From Bacteroidota bacterium (GTDB lineage Bacteria > Bacteroidota > Bacteroidia > Chitinophagales > BACL12), in the NCBI GenBank assembly GCA_016706255.1, contig JADJJZ010000003.1:1-64000 (forward strand): DNA of 64,000 nt, in the 5' to 3' direction. Both the position numbers and the translations under genes were made by a program. Every line of letters starts with the position of its first letter. Positions within the stretch are counted from its first letter, which is position 1. The notes below the pieces were generated by a model. That model saw only the letters and a program-made list of their open reading frames with translations, was not told where the DNA came from and did not search any database. Shown here piece after piece: positions 55,849-64,000 of this stretch.

Positions 55849-56895
55849 TTATTCAACTCCCTGATAAAATTTTAAATAATCGTTATTACTGTTTTCGGTA
55901 TTAATAAATTTTACCGCATTATAGTTTAAATTTTGTTGTAACAGGTTTTTGGAACTTTGTTCTAATTCCAAAACTGTATTGCAAACTATATGTTTATCGG
56001 TCTGTTCGATGCGACCAACATTATAACTAACCACATACATACCATGAGCTAGTGCTTCAGCATATACTAAACATTGGCCTTCAAAAGATGAAGTATGTAA
56101 TAATACTTTCGACTGATTCATAAGTGTAAATACCGATTCACGAGGAAGGTCGCCTGTGAAATTTATGGTTTGTTGTAAATTGTTTTCTTTGACCAGAGAC
56201 TCAAGCTCACGTCTTAAATTTCCATCTCCAACTATTGTAGCTTTTAATTCAGGAAACACATTTTTTAAATTTGCTACAATTTGAATAAACTGTTCGGGTT
56301 GTTTTACAGGTATTAATGAGCCGACAAATAATAAATCAATATTTCTTATAGACTCTGTTTTTATTTCAGCAGGAGGCAAAGGAAATGGAATTATAGCATC
56401 TGCATTAAATCCATAATTTTTCTCCAGTATTTTATCTTGGTTTTCACTTAAGGTAACAAAATACGTTTTAGTGTGATCGATATAACGCATTACCCGGTTA
56501 CCGGGTTTTACATCTTGCCCCATAAATGTTACAACAAATTTTGAAAAATATTTTTTACTGGCATAATACCCTGCAAATGCCGCTTCTCCCATCCAAAAAG
56601 CATGAATAGTGAATTTATGTGTTTTATATAATTGTTGTATACGTTTTTGTGTACGACGCAATGTGAAATAATATTTAAACCCTTTTTTATTAGCACCACC
56701 AGATGGAAAAACATTTATTCCATGCCATTGATATGGTTTTCTGGTAAACGGGTATTGCATACTGATAATATAAATATTATTTGCACCAATTTTATTTGCC
56801 AGCGCAATTACATAATCCTGAATATAAGGCACACAAGTGCTGTCCTGCTCGTTTGCAGGAAACCCGGGCGTTATTATCAGTATTTTATTATTCAT
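55849..56895 (-). CDS. Glycosyltransferase family 4 (GT-B fold)
   Basis: 348 residues from the ATG at 56895, which overlaps the radical SAM 3 stop as ATGA; an in-frame GTG at 56919 is less likely. IDLLFVGSLIPVKQPEQFI opens the C-terminal Rossmann domain, with LKATIVGDGNLRRELESLV and FTGDLPRESVF. FEGQCLVYAEALAHGMYVVS is the retaining GT E-x7-E motif. It transfers a sugar from a nucleotide sugar, donor unknown. The N-terminal domain ILIITPGFPANEQDSTCVPY is as in GT4. Its place between two radical SAM genes suggests a glycosylated product. Confidence 0.88.
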   Translation of the reverse strand: MNNKILIITPGFPANEQDSTCVPYIQDYVIALANKIGANNIYIISMQYPFTRKPYQWHGINVFPSGGANKKGFKYYFTLRRTQKRIQQLYKTHKFTIHAFWMGEAAFAGYYASKKYFSKFVVTFMGQDVKPGNRVMRYIDHTKTYFVTLSENQDKILEKNYGFNADAIIPFPLPPAEIKTESIRNIDLLFVGSLIPVKQPEQFIQIVANLKNVFPELKATIVGDGNLRRELESLVKENNLQQTINFTGDLPRESVFTLMNQSKVLLHTSSFEGQCLVYAEALAHGMYVVSYNVGRIEQTDKHIVCNTVLELEQSSKNLLQQNLNYNAVKFINTENSNNDYLKFYQGVE

Positions 56896-58277
56896 GATAA
56901 CAATGTTCTGCTCATCCACATGCCTGATTTTGCTAAAATGGATTTAACTTTATATTTAATTTGATGATGCTTAAAATAGTTCACTTCATTCACTACATGA
57001 CTTACCGCAAATTTATAATATCGTTCAGGATAAGTACGCTTAAATTTAATATCTCGATCGCTTGACGTTTCCCAATTTATTTGTGTGGTGAAATTTTCTT
57101 CAACTTCAGCATATAATTCTGTTCCTTTAATTGGATAGGCTACCGTAATGGTAAAATAATCGGGGTTTGATGATTTTAAATGATGAATTGTTTCTTCAAT
57201 ATCTTTTTCATCCTCACCGGGATAACCCAACATGATAAAAGTGCCGGTTTCAATATTATATTTTTTCGCCAGCCGTATCATTTCGCGCACCTGTTCAACA
57301 TCGACACGGCGATCCATTGCATCAATTATTTTTTGTGAACCACTTTCAGCACCAATCCAAACCCTGAAACAACCGCTGCGCTGCAAAAGTTCTAATACGT
57401 TTTCATTTAAACGATCAGCGCGAGTGATACATTCAAATGGTAACTGAACATTATTTTGTTCTACTAAATCGGCAAATTCTTCCATCCATTTATGACTAAC
57501 CGTAAAAACATCATCTACAAACCAAAGCGAATCGGGTTGATATGTGTTTTTTATATGCAACATTTCTTCAACAACTTTCGCCGGGCTTCTACGCCTGTAA
57601 CTCAACCCATAAACTGCGCGACTGCACCATTTGCAAGTATATGGACAACCGCGCATGGTTGAAATGGAAATGGCATTTTTACCGTGATGTTTTTTCCATG
57701 CTTCAAGATATAATTGGAGATTTACTTTTTTCCGGTTAGGGAATCCCAGTACATCTAAATCTTTTATTTTTTCCCTTGGTTGTGTTGTAAAAATTTCATT
57801 TTTAAATTTATAACTAATGCCTGCAACCTGAAACATATCTTTTTTTTGTTGTAAAGATGTAATCACTTCATAAAAGGTAATTTCTCCTTCTCCTAAAACA
57901 ATAATATCTGCACCATGATTTAAAAATGCATTTACATGATTCCGCACTTCAGGTCCGCCAAGAATTATTGGAATATTTTTTAATACAGGATGTTTTTTAA
58001 CCGTTGTTATTATTTCAAGCACATTTACTTTTGTCATTAAGTTGACATAAATGCCAATATAATCAGGCTGATAGGTTTCAATAAATTCTAATTGTGCTTT
58101 TTTAGAGCTGAATGTTGCATCAAAAACTTCATGTTCAACATTGTTTTGTTCTAAATAAGATGAAATATACAAGATACCAAGCGGCACATAGGGGCGCATG
58201 ATCACCTGCTCTTTCGGGTCATCAGCAATAAAATAGCCATGTGTAAGAAGTACTTTCAAGTCGCCTTTATGATACAA
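56892..58277 (-). CDS. B12-binding-type radical SAM protein (3)
   Basis: 461 residues, TTG start at 58277. The B12-binding-like N-terminal domain (RPYVPLGILYISSYLEQNNV, NHGADIIVLGEGEITFYEVI) precedes the core motif CPYTCKWC. SGCFRVWIGAESGSQKIIDA and GYPGEDEKDIEETIHHL are typical. It resembles protein 1 more than protein 2, which suggests an old duplication. The C-terminal basic tail (HQIKYKVKSILAKS) may be membrane-associated. It lies 13 nt after the methyltransferase gene at 58291 and is coupled to the glycosyltransferase by ATGA. Confidence 0.87.
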   Translation of the reverse strand: MYHKGDLKVLLTHGYFIADDPKEQVIMRPYVPLGILYISSYLEQNNVEHEVFDATFSSKKAQLEFIETYQPDYIGIYVNLMTKVNVLEIITTVKKHPVLKNIPIILGGPEVRNHVNAFLNHGADIIVLGEGEITFYEVITSLQQKKDMFQVAGISYKFKNEIFTTQPREKIKDLDVLGFPNRKKVNLQLYLEAWKKHHGKNAISISTMRGCPYTCKWCSRAVYGLSYRRRSPAKVVEEMLHIKNTYQPDSLWFVDDVFTVSHKWMEEFADLVEQNNVQLPFECITRADRLNENVLELLQRSGCFRVWIGAESGSQKIIDAMDRRVDVEQVREMIRLAKKYNIETGTFIMLGYPGEDEKDIEETIHHLKSSNPDYFTITVAYPIKGTELYAEVEENFTTQINWETSSDRDIKFKRTYPERYYKFAVSHVVNEVNYFKHHQIKYKVKSILAKSGMWMSRTLLS

Positions 58278-58290
58278 ATTTACTTAAGCA

Positions 58291-59076
58291 TTACTTCTTC
58301 TGCAATGTAATGATGTAATGATCGGCGTAGTCGGACAAAAAACGGAATGGAAAACATTTTTCCAGTCCAACTAAAAGTTTGAGCAAAAATTGTTTTTTAC
58401 TGAAAAAGGGATTGAGATATGATGGTGGGATAAATAATCCGATTGGTTGCAGATTTGTAATTTCAAACTGACGAAATGCTTCGGCTAATTCATTCGGACT
58501 ATAATACCATGTGTCTATAAAGGTGCCATCGTCTAATTTTGAGCTTACCGCGTTGATAGAATTTCTGCGCTTAAAACCAGCGTAATTTCCTTTAATCCGA
58601 AAATACCACTTTTCCCATATACATTTTCTCCCCATAACAACGGCCACTATTTTTCCGTCCGGTTTTAAGAGTGCGTTTAGTTGGTTGCTTAAAAGTGAAA
58701 TTGCTTTTTTATCCAGACAGTTCCATCCCCCAAAATTTGAAAAAATGATATCATATCCTGTTGTTGTAATTGGAAATGGTGTATTTAAATCCCAAATAAA
58801 AGTTTGAAAATTGGATTTACCTGTTGCTGATAATTTTGTTGATGCAATTTCCAGCATACCTTCAGCCACATCTGTAGCGGTAATATGGAACCCCTGCTCT
58901 GCAAACCAAACCGCGTCAACACCAGTCCCGGCGTTGGTTTCAAGTATTTTTGCGTCGGATTTAAGGTTTAATTGCCTTAAGTAATTCCAAACGCGATTTC
59001 GCTGTGCTTTCCCAATAGGTGAATCGGAAAAAACCGTATCGTAATCGTTTGCAACACTGTTAAAAGCAATAGACAT
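58291..59076 (-). CDS. Class I SAM-dependent methyltransferase
   Basis: 261 residues from the ATG at 59076. Motif I ILETNAGTGVDAVWFAEQG is followed by TATDVAEGMLEIASTKL and DIIFSNFGGWNCLDKK (post-I and motif IV), as in ubiE/small-molecule C- or O-methyltransferases. The Asn in ETNAGTG replaces the usual Gly-Cys-Gly-x-Gly pattern but leaves the glycine loop. It is the first gene of the seven-gene minus-strand cluster, 54 nt from the divergent T9SS protein gene. Substrate unknown. Confidence 0.85.
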   Translation of the reverse strand: MSIAFNSVANDYDTVFSDSPIGKAQRNRVWNYLRQLNLKSDAKILETNAGTGVDAVWFAEQGFHITATDVAEGMLEIASTKLSATGKSNFQTFIWDLNTPFPITTTGYDIIFSNFGGWNCLDKKAISLLSNQLNALLKPDGKIVAVVMGRKCIWEKWYFRIKGNYAGFKRRNSINAVSSKLDDGTFIDTWYYSPNELAEAFRQFEITNLQPIGLFIPPSYLNPFFSKKQFLLKLLVGLEKCFPFRFLSDYADHYIITLQKK

Positions 59077-59129
59077 AAAAAATTAAAGATAAATTAAAAC
59101 AAACATACTATTTTTATTGTTTCAATAAA

Positions 59130-61325
59130 ATGCGCCTTTTAAAACAGATACTCCTTTTAGTTTTGTCAATAAACGCAAGTGTAATATTTACACAAACCGT
59201 TTGTGACCCGGCGGGTAATGTTATGGTTTATTCCAATTATGAAGGTGGCACTTTAAACATTGATGTTGATGTAGATATTCCAAATTTAAAAATTGGCATT
59301 TCAACTTATGAACTTGTAACTGTAAATATAAGTGGCACATACGCCGGGAATGTGACAGGCGTAATTTTTGCCGGTTTTAATGCTCCGGCTTCCATTACCG
59401 GTGTTGACCCGGCAATAGTTACTGTTTATTCGACCACAACTGATAATATTGCCATCACAAATTATCTGGGCGACGAAATAATACCCGGATTTCCACCACT
59501 TGTAAATTGTATGACAGGTGCCGAAGGCTGTGGAGAAACGGCAACCGGTGGTGGCAATTCCTCTCCTCAAATTGTTCAGTTTTTTTTAGCGGAATTTGGT
59601 CCGGGCTCCACGTTTTATGCCCACTGGACCGATTACAGCTTGTTTCCAGGTAGCGATTTTCTGATTAGCGAAGGCGGAAATTGCTGTTTTGAAGACCCCG
59701 TTACCGATCCGAATCCAATTTATGTTGGCGGAGCAGAATATAATTTTTTGCCGGACACGACTTTGTTGTGTGGTGCCGATATTACGCTTGATATTTCATT
59801 TTATCAGGTTGTTTGGGGTGACCCGGAATGGAGCACAGGCGATGTTGGGTATACCGTAACCTTAGATGAGCCCGGCGTTTATTCTTTTACCGTTGCTGAT
59901 TATTGTCACTATGATCCGGGTTCTTATTTACTTACCGATACCATTGTAATTGAACCTTGTGCTACAACTATTGATACTGCAATTTGTGATGGCGATAGTT
60001 ATACATTACCTGATGGAACAATAGTAACAGATTCCGGTGCTTATGAAATTACTTTAACAGGCGTTGGAGGAGATGATAGTTTGGTAATTGTTAATTTATC
60101 TTTATTACCTGTATATACAATTAATATTAACGATGCTATTTGCGATGGCATTACCTATATTTTGCCTGATGGAACTTCTACAACCACTGCAGGTATCTAT
60201 ACATTTAATTTATTATCCGGTTCCGGTTGCGATAGTACGGTAATTATTAATTTAACCATTTCATCTTCCTATAATGAAACAATTAATGCCGCTATTTGTG
60301 CTGGTGATAATTATACTTTGCCGGATGGATTGATTGTAAACGCTACAGGAACTTATATCAGTAATTTCACAACTGTTGCAGGTTGTGATAGTATTATTAC
60401 GACAAGCTTATTAGTAAATCCCGAATATTTATTTAATATCGACACAACAGTTTGTGTGGGCGAAGATGTTTTATTACCGGATGGAACAACAACAAATATT
60501 CCCGGAACTTATTTGCTTACATTTTCAACAATTAGTGGTTGCGATAGTACATTTTCATTTACGCTGAATAATTATCCTGTTACAAATATTGTATTTGATA
60601 TACCACCTGTTGTTTGTGCCGAAGCAAGTCCTGTTAATTTAATTGCAAGTCCGGCCGGCGGAGTATTTTCAGGCGATGGTGTGGTGGGAAGTACATTTGA
60701 TCCTGCATTAACCGGTGCAGGCGGACCATTTACAATTGCTTATAGTGTAATTGATGCCAATGGATGTATTACAACAGCAACTTATGAAATAACTGTTGAT
60801 CAAAATTTTGCAGATGCAGGAAATGACACAACAATTTTTGATACCGGTGTTGCAGAATTAAATGCAAACACCGGAGGAAATTATAACTGGTCACCAAGTG
60901 CGGGATTAACCTGCATTGATTGCCCTACAACTTATTGTTCCAGCGATACCAGTATAACGTATACATTATTTTCTGTAAATCCGAATGGCTGTATTGCAAG
61001 TGATGATGTAACTGTTACAGTATTAATTTCGAATGAAAATATTTTTGTTCCCAATTCATTTACTCCTAACGGAGATGGTACTAATGATATATTTTCAATT
61101 CTGGGTCCGGGAATTATTTTGATTAAATCATTTTCAATTTATGACCGTTGGGGAGAATTAATTTTTAATGGCAACGAAGTAGGCCCCGGCGATACCGGTT
61201 CCGGCTGGGATGGAACATTTAAATCTGAACCTGTTAATCAGGGTGTATATGCTTATACTGCTCAGGTACAGCTGGTTACCGGCAGACTGGTATTTTTAAA
61301 AGGTAATGTAACATTAATTCGCTGA
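59130..61325 (+). CDS. T9SS type B surface protein with four LPDG/GCDS repeats
   Basis: 731 residues. Signal peptide LLKQILLLVLSINASVIFTQ. The N-terminal ~260 residues are beta-rich and not recognised. Four repeats at about 283-487 share with the 48361-51207 protein the pattern AICDGDSYTLPDG ... GCDSTVIINL. An SPAGGVFSGDGVVGS Ig-like segment and the CHU_C end (FVPNSFTPNGDGTNDIFSIL, FSIYDRWGELIFN, GSGWDGTFKSEPVNQGVYAY) follow. It is exported by T9SS and probably surface-attached. It diverges from the methyltransferase that opens the radical SAM cluster. Confidence 0.9.
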   Translation: MRLLKQILLLVLSINASVIFTQTVCDPAGNVMVYSNYEGGTLNIDVDVDIPNLKIGISTYELVTVNISGTYAGNVTGVIFAGFNAPASITGVDPAIVTVYSTTTDNIAITNYLGDEIIPGFPPLVNCMTGAEGCGETATGGGNSSPQIVQFFLAEFGPGSTFYAHWTDYSLFPGSDFLISEGGNCCFEDPVTDPNPIYVGGAEYNFLPDTTLLCGADITLDISFYQVVWGDPEWSTGDVGYTVTLDEPGVYSFTVADYCHYDPGSYLLTDTIVIEPCATTIDTAICDGDSYTLPDGTIVTDSGAYEITLTGVGGDDSLVIVNLSLLPVYTININDAICDGITYILPDGTSTTTAGIYTFNLLSGSGCDSTVIINLTISSSYNETINAAICAGDNYTLPDGLIVNATGTYISNFTTVAGCDSIITTSLLVNPEYLFNIDTTVCVGEDVLLPDGTTTNIPGTYLLTFSTISGCDSTFSFTLNNYPVTNIVFDIPPVVCAEASPVNLIASPAGGVFSGDGVVGSTFDPALTGAGGPFTIAYSVIDANGCITTATYEITVDQNFADAGNDTTIFDTGVAELNANTGGNYNWSPSAGLTCIDCPTTYCSSDTSITYTLFSVNPNGCIASDDVTVTVLISNENIFVPNSFTPNGDGTNDIFSILGPGIILIKSFSIYDRWGELIFNGNEVGPGDTGSGWDGTFKSEPVNQGVYAYTAQVQLVTGRLVFLKGNVTLIR

Positions 61326-61332
61326 AGCAAAA

Positions 61333-62835
61333 TTATTCAGACTGCCAACTGGTTCCTTCTTTATTATCTTTTAATAAAATGCCAACACCTTGCAAGGCAT
61401 CACGAATTTTATCGCTGGTAGAAAAATCTTTTTTGCTTCTTGCATCTTTTCTGATGTCAATTACCAAATCCATTACACCATTTAATTTCTCATTGTTATT
61501 ATCGGCTTCTTCTGTTAATCCAAAAATATCAATTAGAAAATGATGCATCAGTTGTTTTAATCTCAGTAAAGTAAATTCCTGAATATTTGCTTTTTTGTTT
61601 TGTAAACTGTTCCAGGTATTAATTAAAGATGCAGCTTCATTTAATTCAGCGATTGCCTGAGCCGAATTAAAATCATTATTCATTGCCTCATAGGTAGCAA
61701 GCAATACTTTATTTACATTAGCTTCCTCTTCGTGATTTATTGTTCCGGAAACACTAATTTGTTCAAGTAACACTTTTGCACTGATTAAACGTTTATAGCC
61801 TTTTTCTGCGGCTTTAAGTGCATCATTACTAAAATCAAGTGTACTGCGATAATGCGCTTGCAGCATGGAAAAACGAACCGTCATAGGCGAATAACCTTGA
61901 TCCAACAATGGATGTGAGCCATCAAATAATTCGGCAGGTAAAAATGAATTGCCTAAACTTTTACTCATTTTTTGTCCGTTCACGGTAAGCATATTCGGAT
62001 GTAACCAATATTTAACCGGATCAACCTGATTACATGCAACACATTGTGCAATTTCATTCGTATGATGTGTTGGAATTAAATCCATACCACCACAATGAAT
62101 ATCAAACGTTTTTCCTAAATATTTTTCACTCATTGCAGAACATTCAATATGCCAACCCGGATAAACATCTCCCCATGGTGATGGCCAACGCATAATGTGT
62201 TCAGGTTTAGCTTTAATCATGAGTGCAAAATCGAGTCTGCCTTTTTTACTTTCCTGACCATCTAATTCTCGCGTATTATTTAATTGGTCCTCTAAATTGC
62301 GACCACTTAATTTAGTGTAAGGATAAGTCTTGGCAAATTTTTCAACATCAAAATAAATGGCTTCATCGGCTTCATAAGCAAAACCATTTTCCATTATTTT
62401 TTTTGTCATTTCAATTTGTTCGATAATATGTCCGGTTGCAGTAGGCTCAATACTCGGTGGTAAACAATTAAGTGTATCCATAATGCGATGAAATTTTACA
62501 GAATATTTCTGCACAATTTCCATCGGTTCCACCTGTTCAATTTTTGCCTGTTTGCTGATACGGTCACCCGCTTCACCACTGGTACTTTCTACGTGTCCGG
62601 CATCGGTAATATTTCTTACATACCGCACTTTATATCCGAGATGCAGCATATAGCGGAACATCAAATCATACATTACAAAACTGCGGCAATTGCCCAAATG
62701 CGGCTCATTATAAACGGTTGGGCCGCAGGCATACATACCAACAAAAGGTGCATGTAAAGGCACAAAAAGTTCTTTTTGACGGCTTATAGTATTGTAAACG
62801 AATAATTGATTCTGATGAAATAATTCCTGTTCCAT
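61333..62835 (-). CDS. cysS: Cysteinyl-tRNA synthetase
   Basis: 500 residues, class I aminoacyl-tRNA synthetase charging tRNA-Cys. The HIGH-like motif is YACGPTVYNEPHLGNCRSFV, with the first zinc Cys in ACGPTV. GWHIECSAMSEKYLG and DIHCGGMDLIPTHHTNEIAQ bind zinc and cysteine. KMSKSLGNSF is the second ATP signature. The C-terminal anticodon-binding helical part is normal. It ends 7 nt past the convergent T9SS protein gene. Confidence 0.96.
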   Translation of the reverse strand: MEQELFHQNQLFVYNTISRQKELFVPLHAPFVGMYACGPTVYNEPHLGNCRSFVMYDLMFRYMLHLGYKVRYVRNITDAGHVESTSGEAGDRISKQAKIEQVEPMEIVQKYSVKFHRIMDTLNCLPPSIEPTATGHIIEQIEMTKKIMENGFAYEADEAIYFDVEKFAKTYPYTKLSGRNLEDQLNNTRELDGQESKKGRLDFALMIKAKPEHIMRWPSPWGDVYPGWHIECSAMSEKYLGKTFDIHCGGMDLIPTHHTNEIAQCVACNQVDPVKYWLHPNMLTVNGQKMSKSLGNSFLPAELFDGSHPLLDQGYSPMTVRFSMLQAHYRSTLDFSNDALKAAEKGYKRLISAKVLLEQISVSGTINHEEEANVNKVLLATYEAMNNDFNSAQAIAELNEAASLINTWNSLQNKKANIQEFTLLRLKQLMHHFLIDIFGLTEEADNNNEKLNGVMDLVIDIRKDARSKKDFSTSDKIRDALQGVGILLKDNKEGTSWQSE

Positions 62836-62905
62836 GGTGTAAAGTTAGCAGGTTCGTTCAAAATGATACACATTTTGATAAGAAGTTGAACGAAATGATG
62901 TTTTG

Positions 62906-64000
62906 TTATTTGTTAATGATGAAGCGGGTTACGCATCCATAATGGTCGCTGGAGCCTTCTTTTATGCGGTCGAAATCCACTATTGTAAATTTATCTTCAT
63001 CAAATAATTGATAATCGATGCGTATAAATGGAAAAGGCGCATAAGTAGCACCAATGCCAAAGCCGCGTTCTAAAAATGCATCCTGCAAACCTGAACTCAT
63101 TTTACGGTAGGTGTAAGAAACAGGAGTATCATTAAAATCGCCACATGAAATTAATGGAAATGGCGCATTTGAAATATAATGTGAAACCGTATCAGCTTCC
63201 TGTGCACGTAATGAAAAACTACTTTTTAGTTTACCGGTAACTCTTTCGGCATCAAAATCGGTATCCGCCTCATTACTGGCTTCTATAAATTCAAGGTCGT
63301 AATGACTTAATTGTGTGCTTTGTAAATGCGAGCAAAAAATCCGGACAGTATCATTATCAATTTTTAAATCGGCATAAATTGTAGAATTTAATTTACTCAG
63401 CGAAATGTATTCTAATCTGCCGGTATCAATAATCGGATATCTTGAAAAAATCACCAACCCGAAGCTCCGTGTTGAACGTGTGTTTTCAAATGCTTTGTAA
63501 TAATAATAATTATTTAATCCGGTAGCCTTTAATACCATATCCAGATTACTTTTTTCTTTTGGATGATTATGGTAGGTATTAAATTCTTCCAAACATAAAA
63601 TATCCGGTTTTGCGCTGGCAATATTATTAATTATTTCATCGCGGTTTTTATATTTCCCTTCTTTATTATATGCATCAAATCCTTGCACATTATATTGCAT
63701 AATGGTAAACACCTTTTTCCCATCAGTATCTGTTTTTCCTATGGAACCGATTGAAAAATAACTGAAATGTGCTTTAAATCCTAATGCTAAAAATAAGAGC
63801 AAAAAATAAAATACCTTTTTCCGGAGAAAAAACCATATCAACATAAATAACAGGTAAGCAACTAAAATTGGAAAGTAACCTAAACCTAAAAAAGCCAGTG
63901 GCCAAAAACTTTCAGGACTAACAAACATTGCCAGATAAGCACCGGCTAATAGTATGCTGATAACAATTGTTATTACAAGTATAATTTTATGCCACCACCT
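62906..64000 (-). CDS. Membrane-anchored endonuclease/exonuclease/phosphatase-family protein (partial)
   Basis: The frame is open to base 64000, so the 5' end is missing. The visible N-terminal part has three hydrophobic segments (LVITIVISILLAGAYLAMFV, LAFLGLGYFPILVAYLLF, VFYFLLLFLALGF). The catalytic domain outside the membrane reads TIMQYNVQGFDAYN, DILCLEEFNTYHNH, FCSHLQSTQLSHYD, LISCGDFNDTP and SDHYG: all EEP-family metal and catalytic residues (Asn, Glu, Asp-x-Asn, Asp-His). Family members cleave phosphodiesters; the substrate is unknown. cysS lies downstream on the same strand, 70 nt away. Confidence 0.85.
   Translation of the reverse strand, partial: RWWHKIILVITIVISILLAGAYLAMFVSPESFWPLAFLGLGYFPILVAYLLFMLIWFFLRKKVFYFLLLFLALGFKAHFSYFSIGSIGKTDTDGKKVFTIMQYNVQGFDAYNKEGKYKNRDEIINNIASAKPDILCLEEFNTYHNHPKEKSNLDMVLKATGLNNYYYYKAFENTRSTRSFGLVIFSRYPIIDTGRLEYISLSKLNSTIYADLKIDNDTVRIFCSHLQSTQLSHYDLEFIEASNEADTDFDAERVTGKLKSSFSLRAQEADTVSHYISNAPFPLISCGDFNDTPVSYTYRKMSSGLQDAFLERGFGIGATYAPFPFIRIDYQLFDEDKFTIVDFDRIKEGSSDHYGCVTRFIINK

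Noticed and set aside
1..64000. tRNA, rRNA, prophage or plasmid-origin features
   Set aside because: No cloverleaf, rRNA-like stretch, phage structural gene or replication initiator was recognised. A tRNA scan would be needed to exclude tRNAs fully.

Overview
The window comes from an AT-rich genome of the phylum Bacteroidota, probably an environmental, non-gut lineage. The evidence is several secreted proteins with type IX secretion (T9SS) sorting tails or gliding-motility-associated C-terminal domains, a PorV-like outer-membrane protein, an ECF sigma factor followed by an anti-sigma/TonB protein, a fused alpha/beta E1 dehydrogenase, promoter words of the TTTG-N18-TAnnTTTG type, and weak Shine-Dalgarno sequences. 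I saw no rRNA, tRNA or CRISPR array.

Layout. 1-1078: broken E1 dehydrogenase, cut by the left edge. 1.1-1.95 kb: gene-free nest of inverted repeats. 2.0-4.4 kb: two small paralogous unknown proteins and an OmpA-like exported protein. 4.48-5.18 kb: A/C-rich tandem repeats. 5.2-10.8 kb: LutB-like Fe-S protein diverging from an NhaD-like antiporter, then sigma factor, anti-sigma/TonB and an SGNH-type protein. 10.8-19.9 kb: a tight eight-gene minus-strand operon (ACP, two KAS III-like synthases, SDR, acyl-CoA ligase, crotonyl-CoA carboxylase/reductase homologue, aromatic amino acid ammonia-lyase, second acyl-CoA ligase). 19.9-21.2 kb: an IS3-family element ending one base before the ACP start codon. 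21.2-36.3 kb: ordinary and accessory genes (heme A synthase, RfbA, GalE, TerC, TMEM175-like, saccharopine-dehydrogenase-like, two ATP-grasp ligases of which one carries a SET domain, a porin, a two-component system), almost all with broken frames. 36.5-48.3 kb: intact genes (NHL-like lipoprotein, PorV-like protein, choice-of-anchor B protein, O-methyltransferase, glucosaminidase-LysM, Hpt, Adk, Obg, EamA transporter, RidA). 48.4-61.3 kb: two large T9SS type B proteins that share one repeat module and flank a seven-gene minus-strand cluster with three radical SAM proteins, two methyltransferases, a glycosyltransferase and a nucleotidyltransferase. 61.3-64 kb: CysS and a membrane-anchored EEP-family protein cut by the right edge.

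The best candidate for an undescribed system is the 10.8-19.9 kb operon. The ammonia-lyase has Phe-Leu where tyrosine enzymes have His-Leu, which points to cinnamate from phenylalanine. A CoA ligase plus the carboxylase/reductase could then make benzylmalonyl-CoA, or another 2-substituted malonyl-CoA, for the ACP and KAS III-like enzymes. This is inference from family membership and gene order. Second candidates are the ATP-grasp/ATP-grasp-SET/saccharopine-dehydrogenase-like operon and the three-radical-SAM cluster.

The frame breaks are concentrated at 1-1078 and 21.9-36.2 kb. They also hit housekeeping genes and often lie in homopolymers, so I think most are consensus errors rather than true gene decay.
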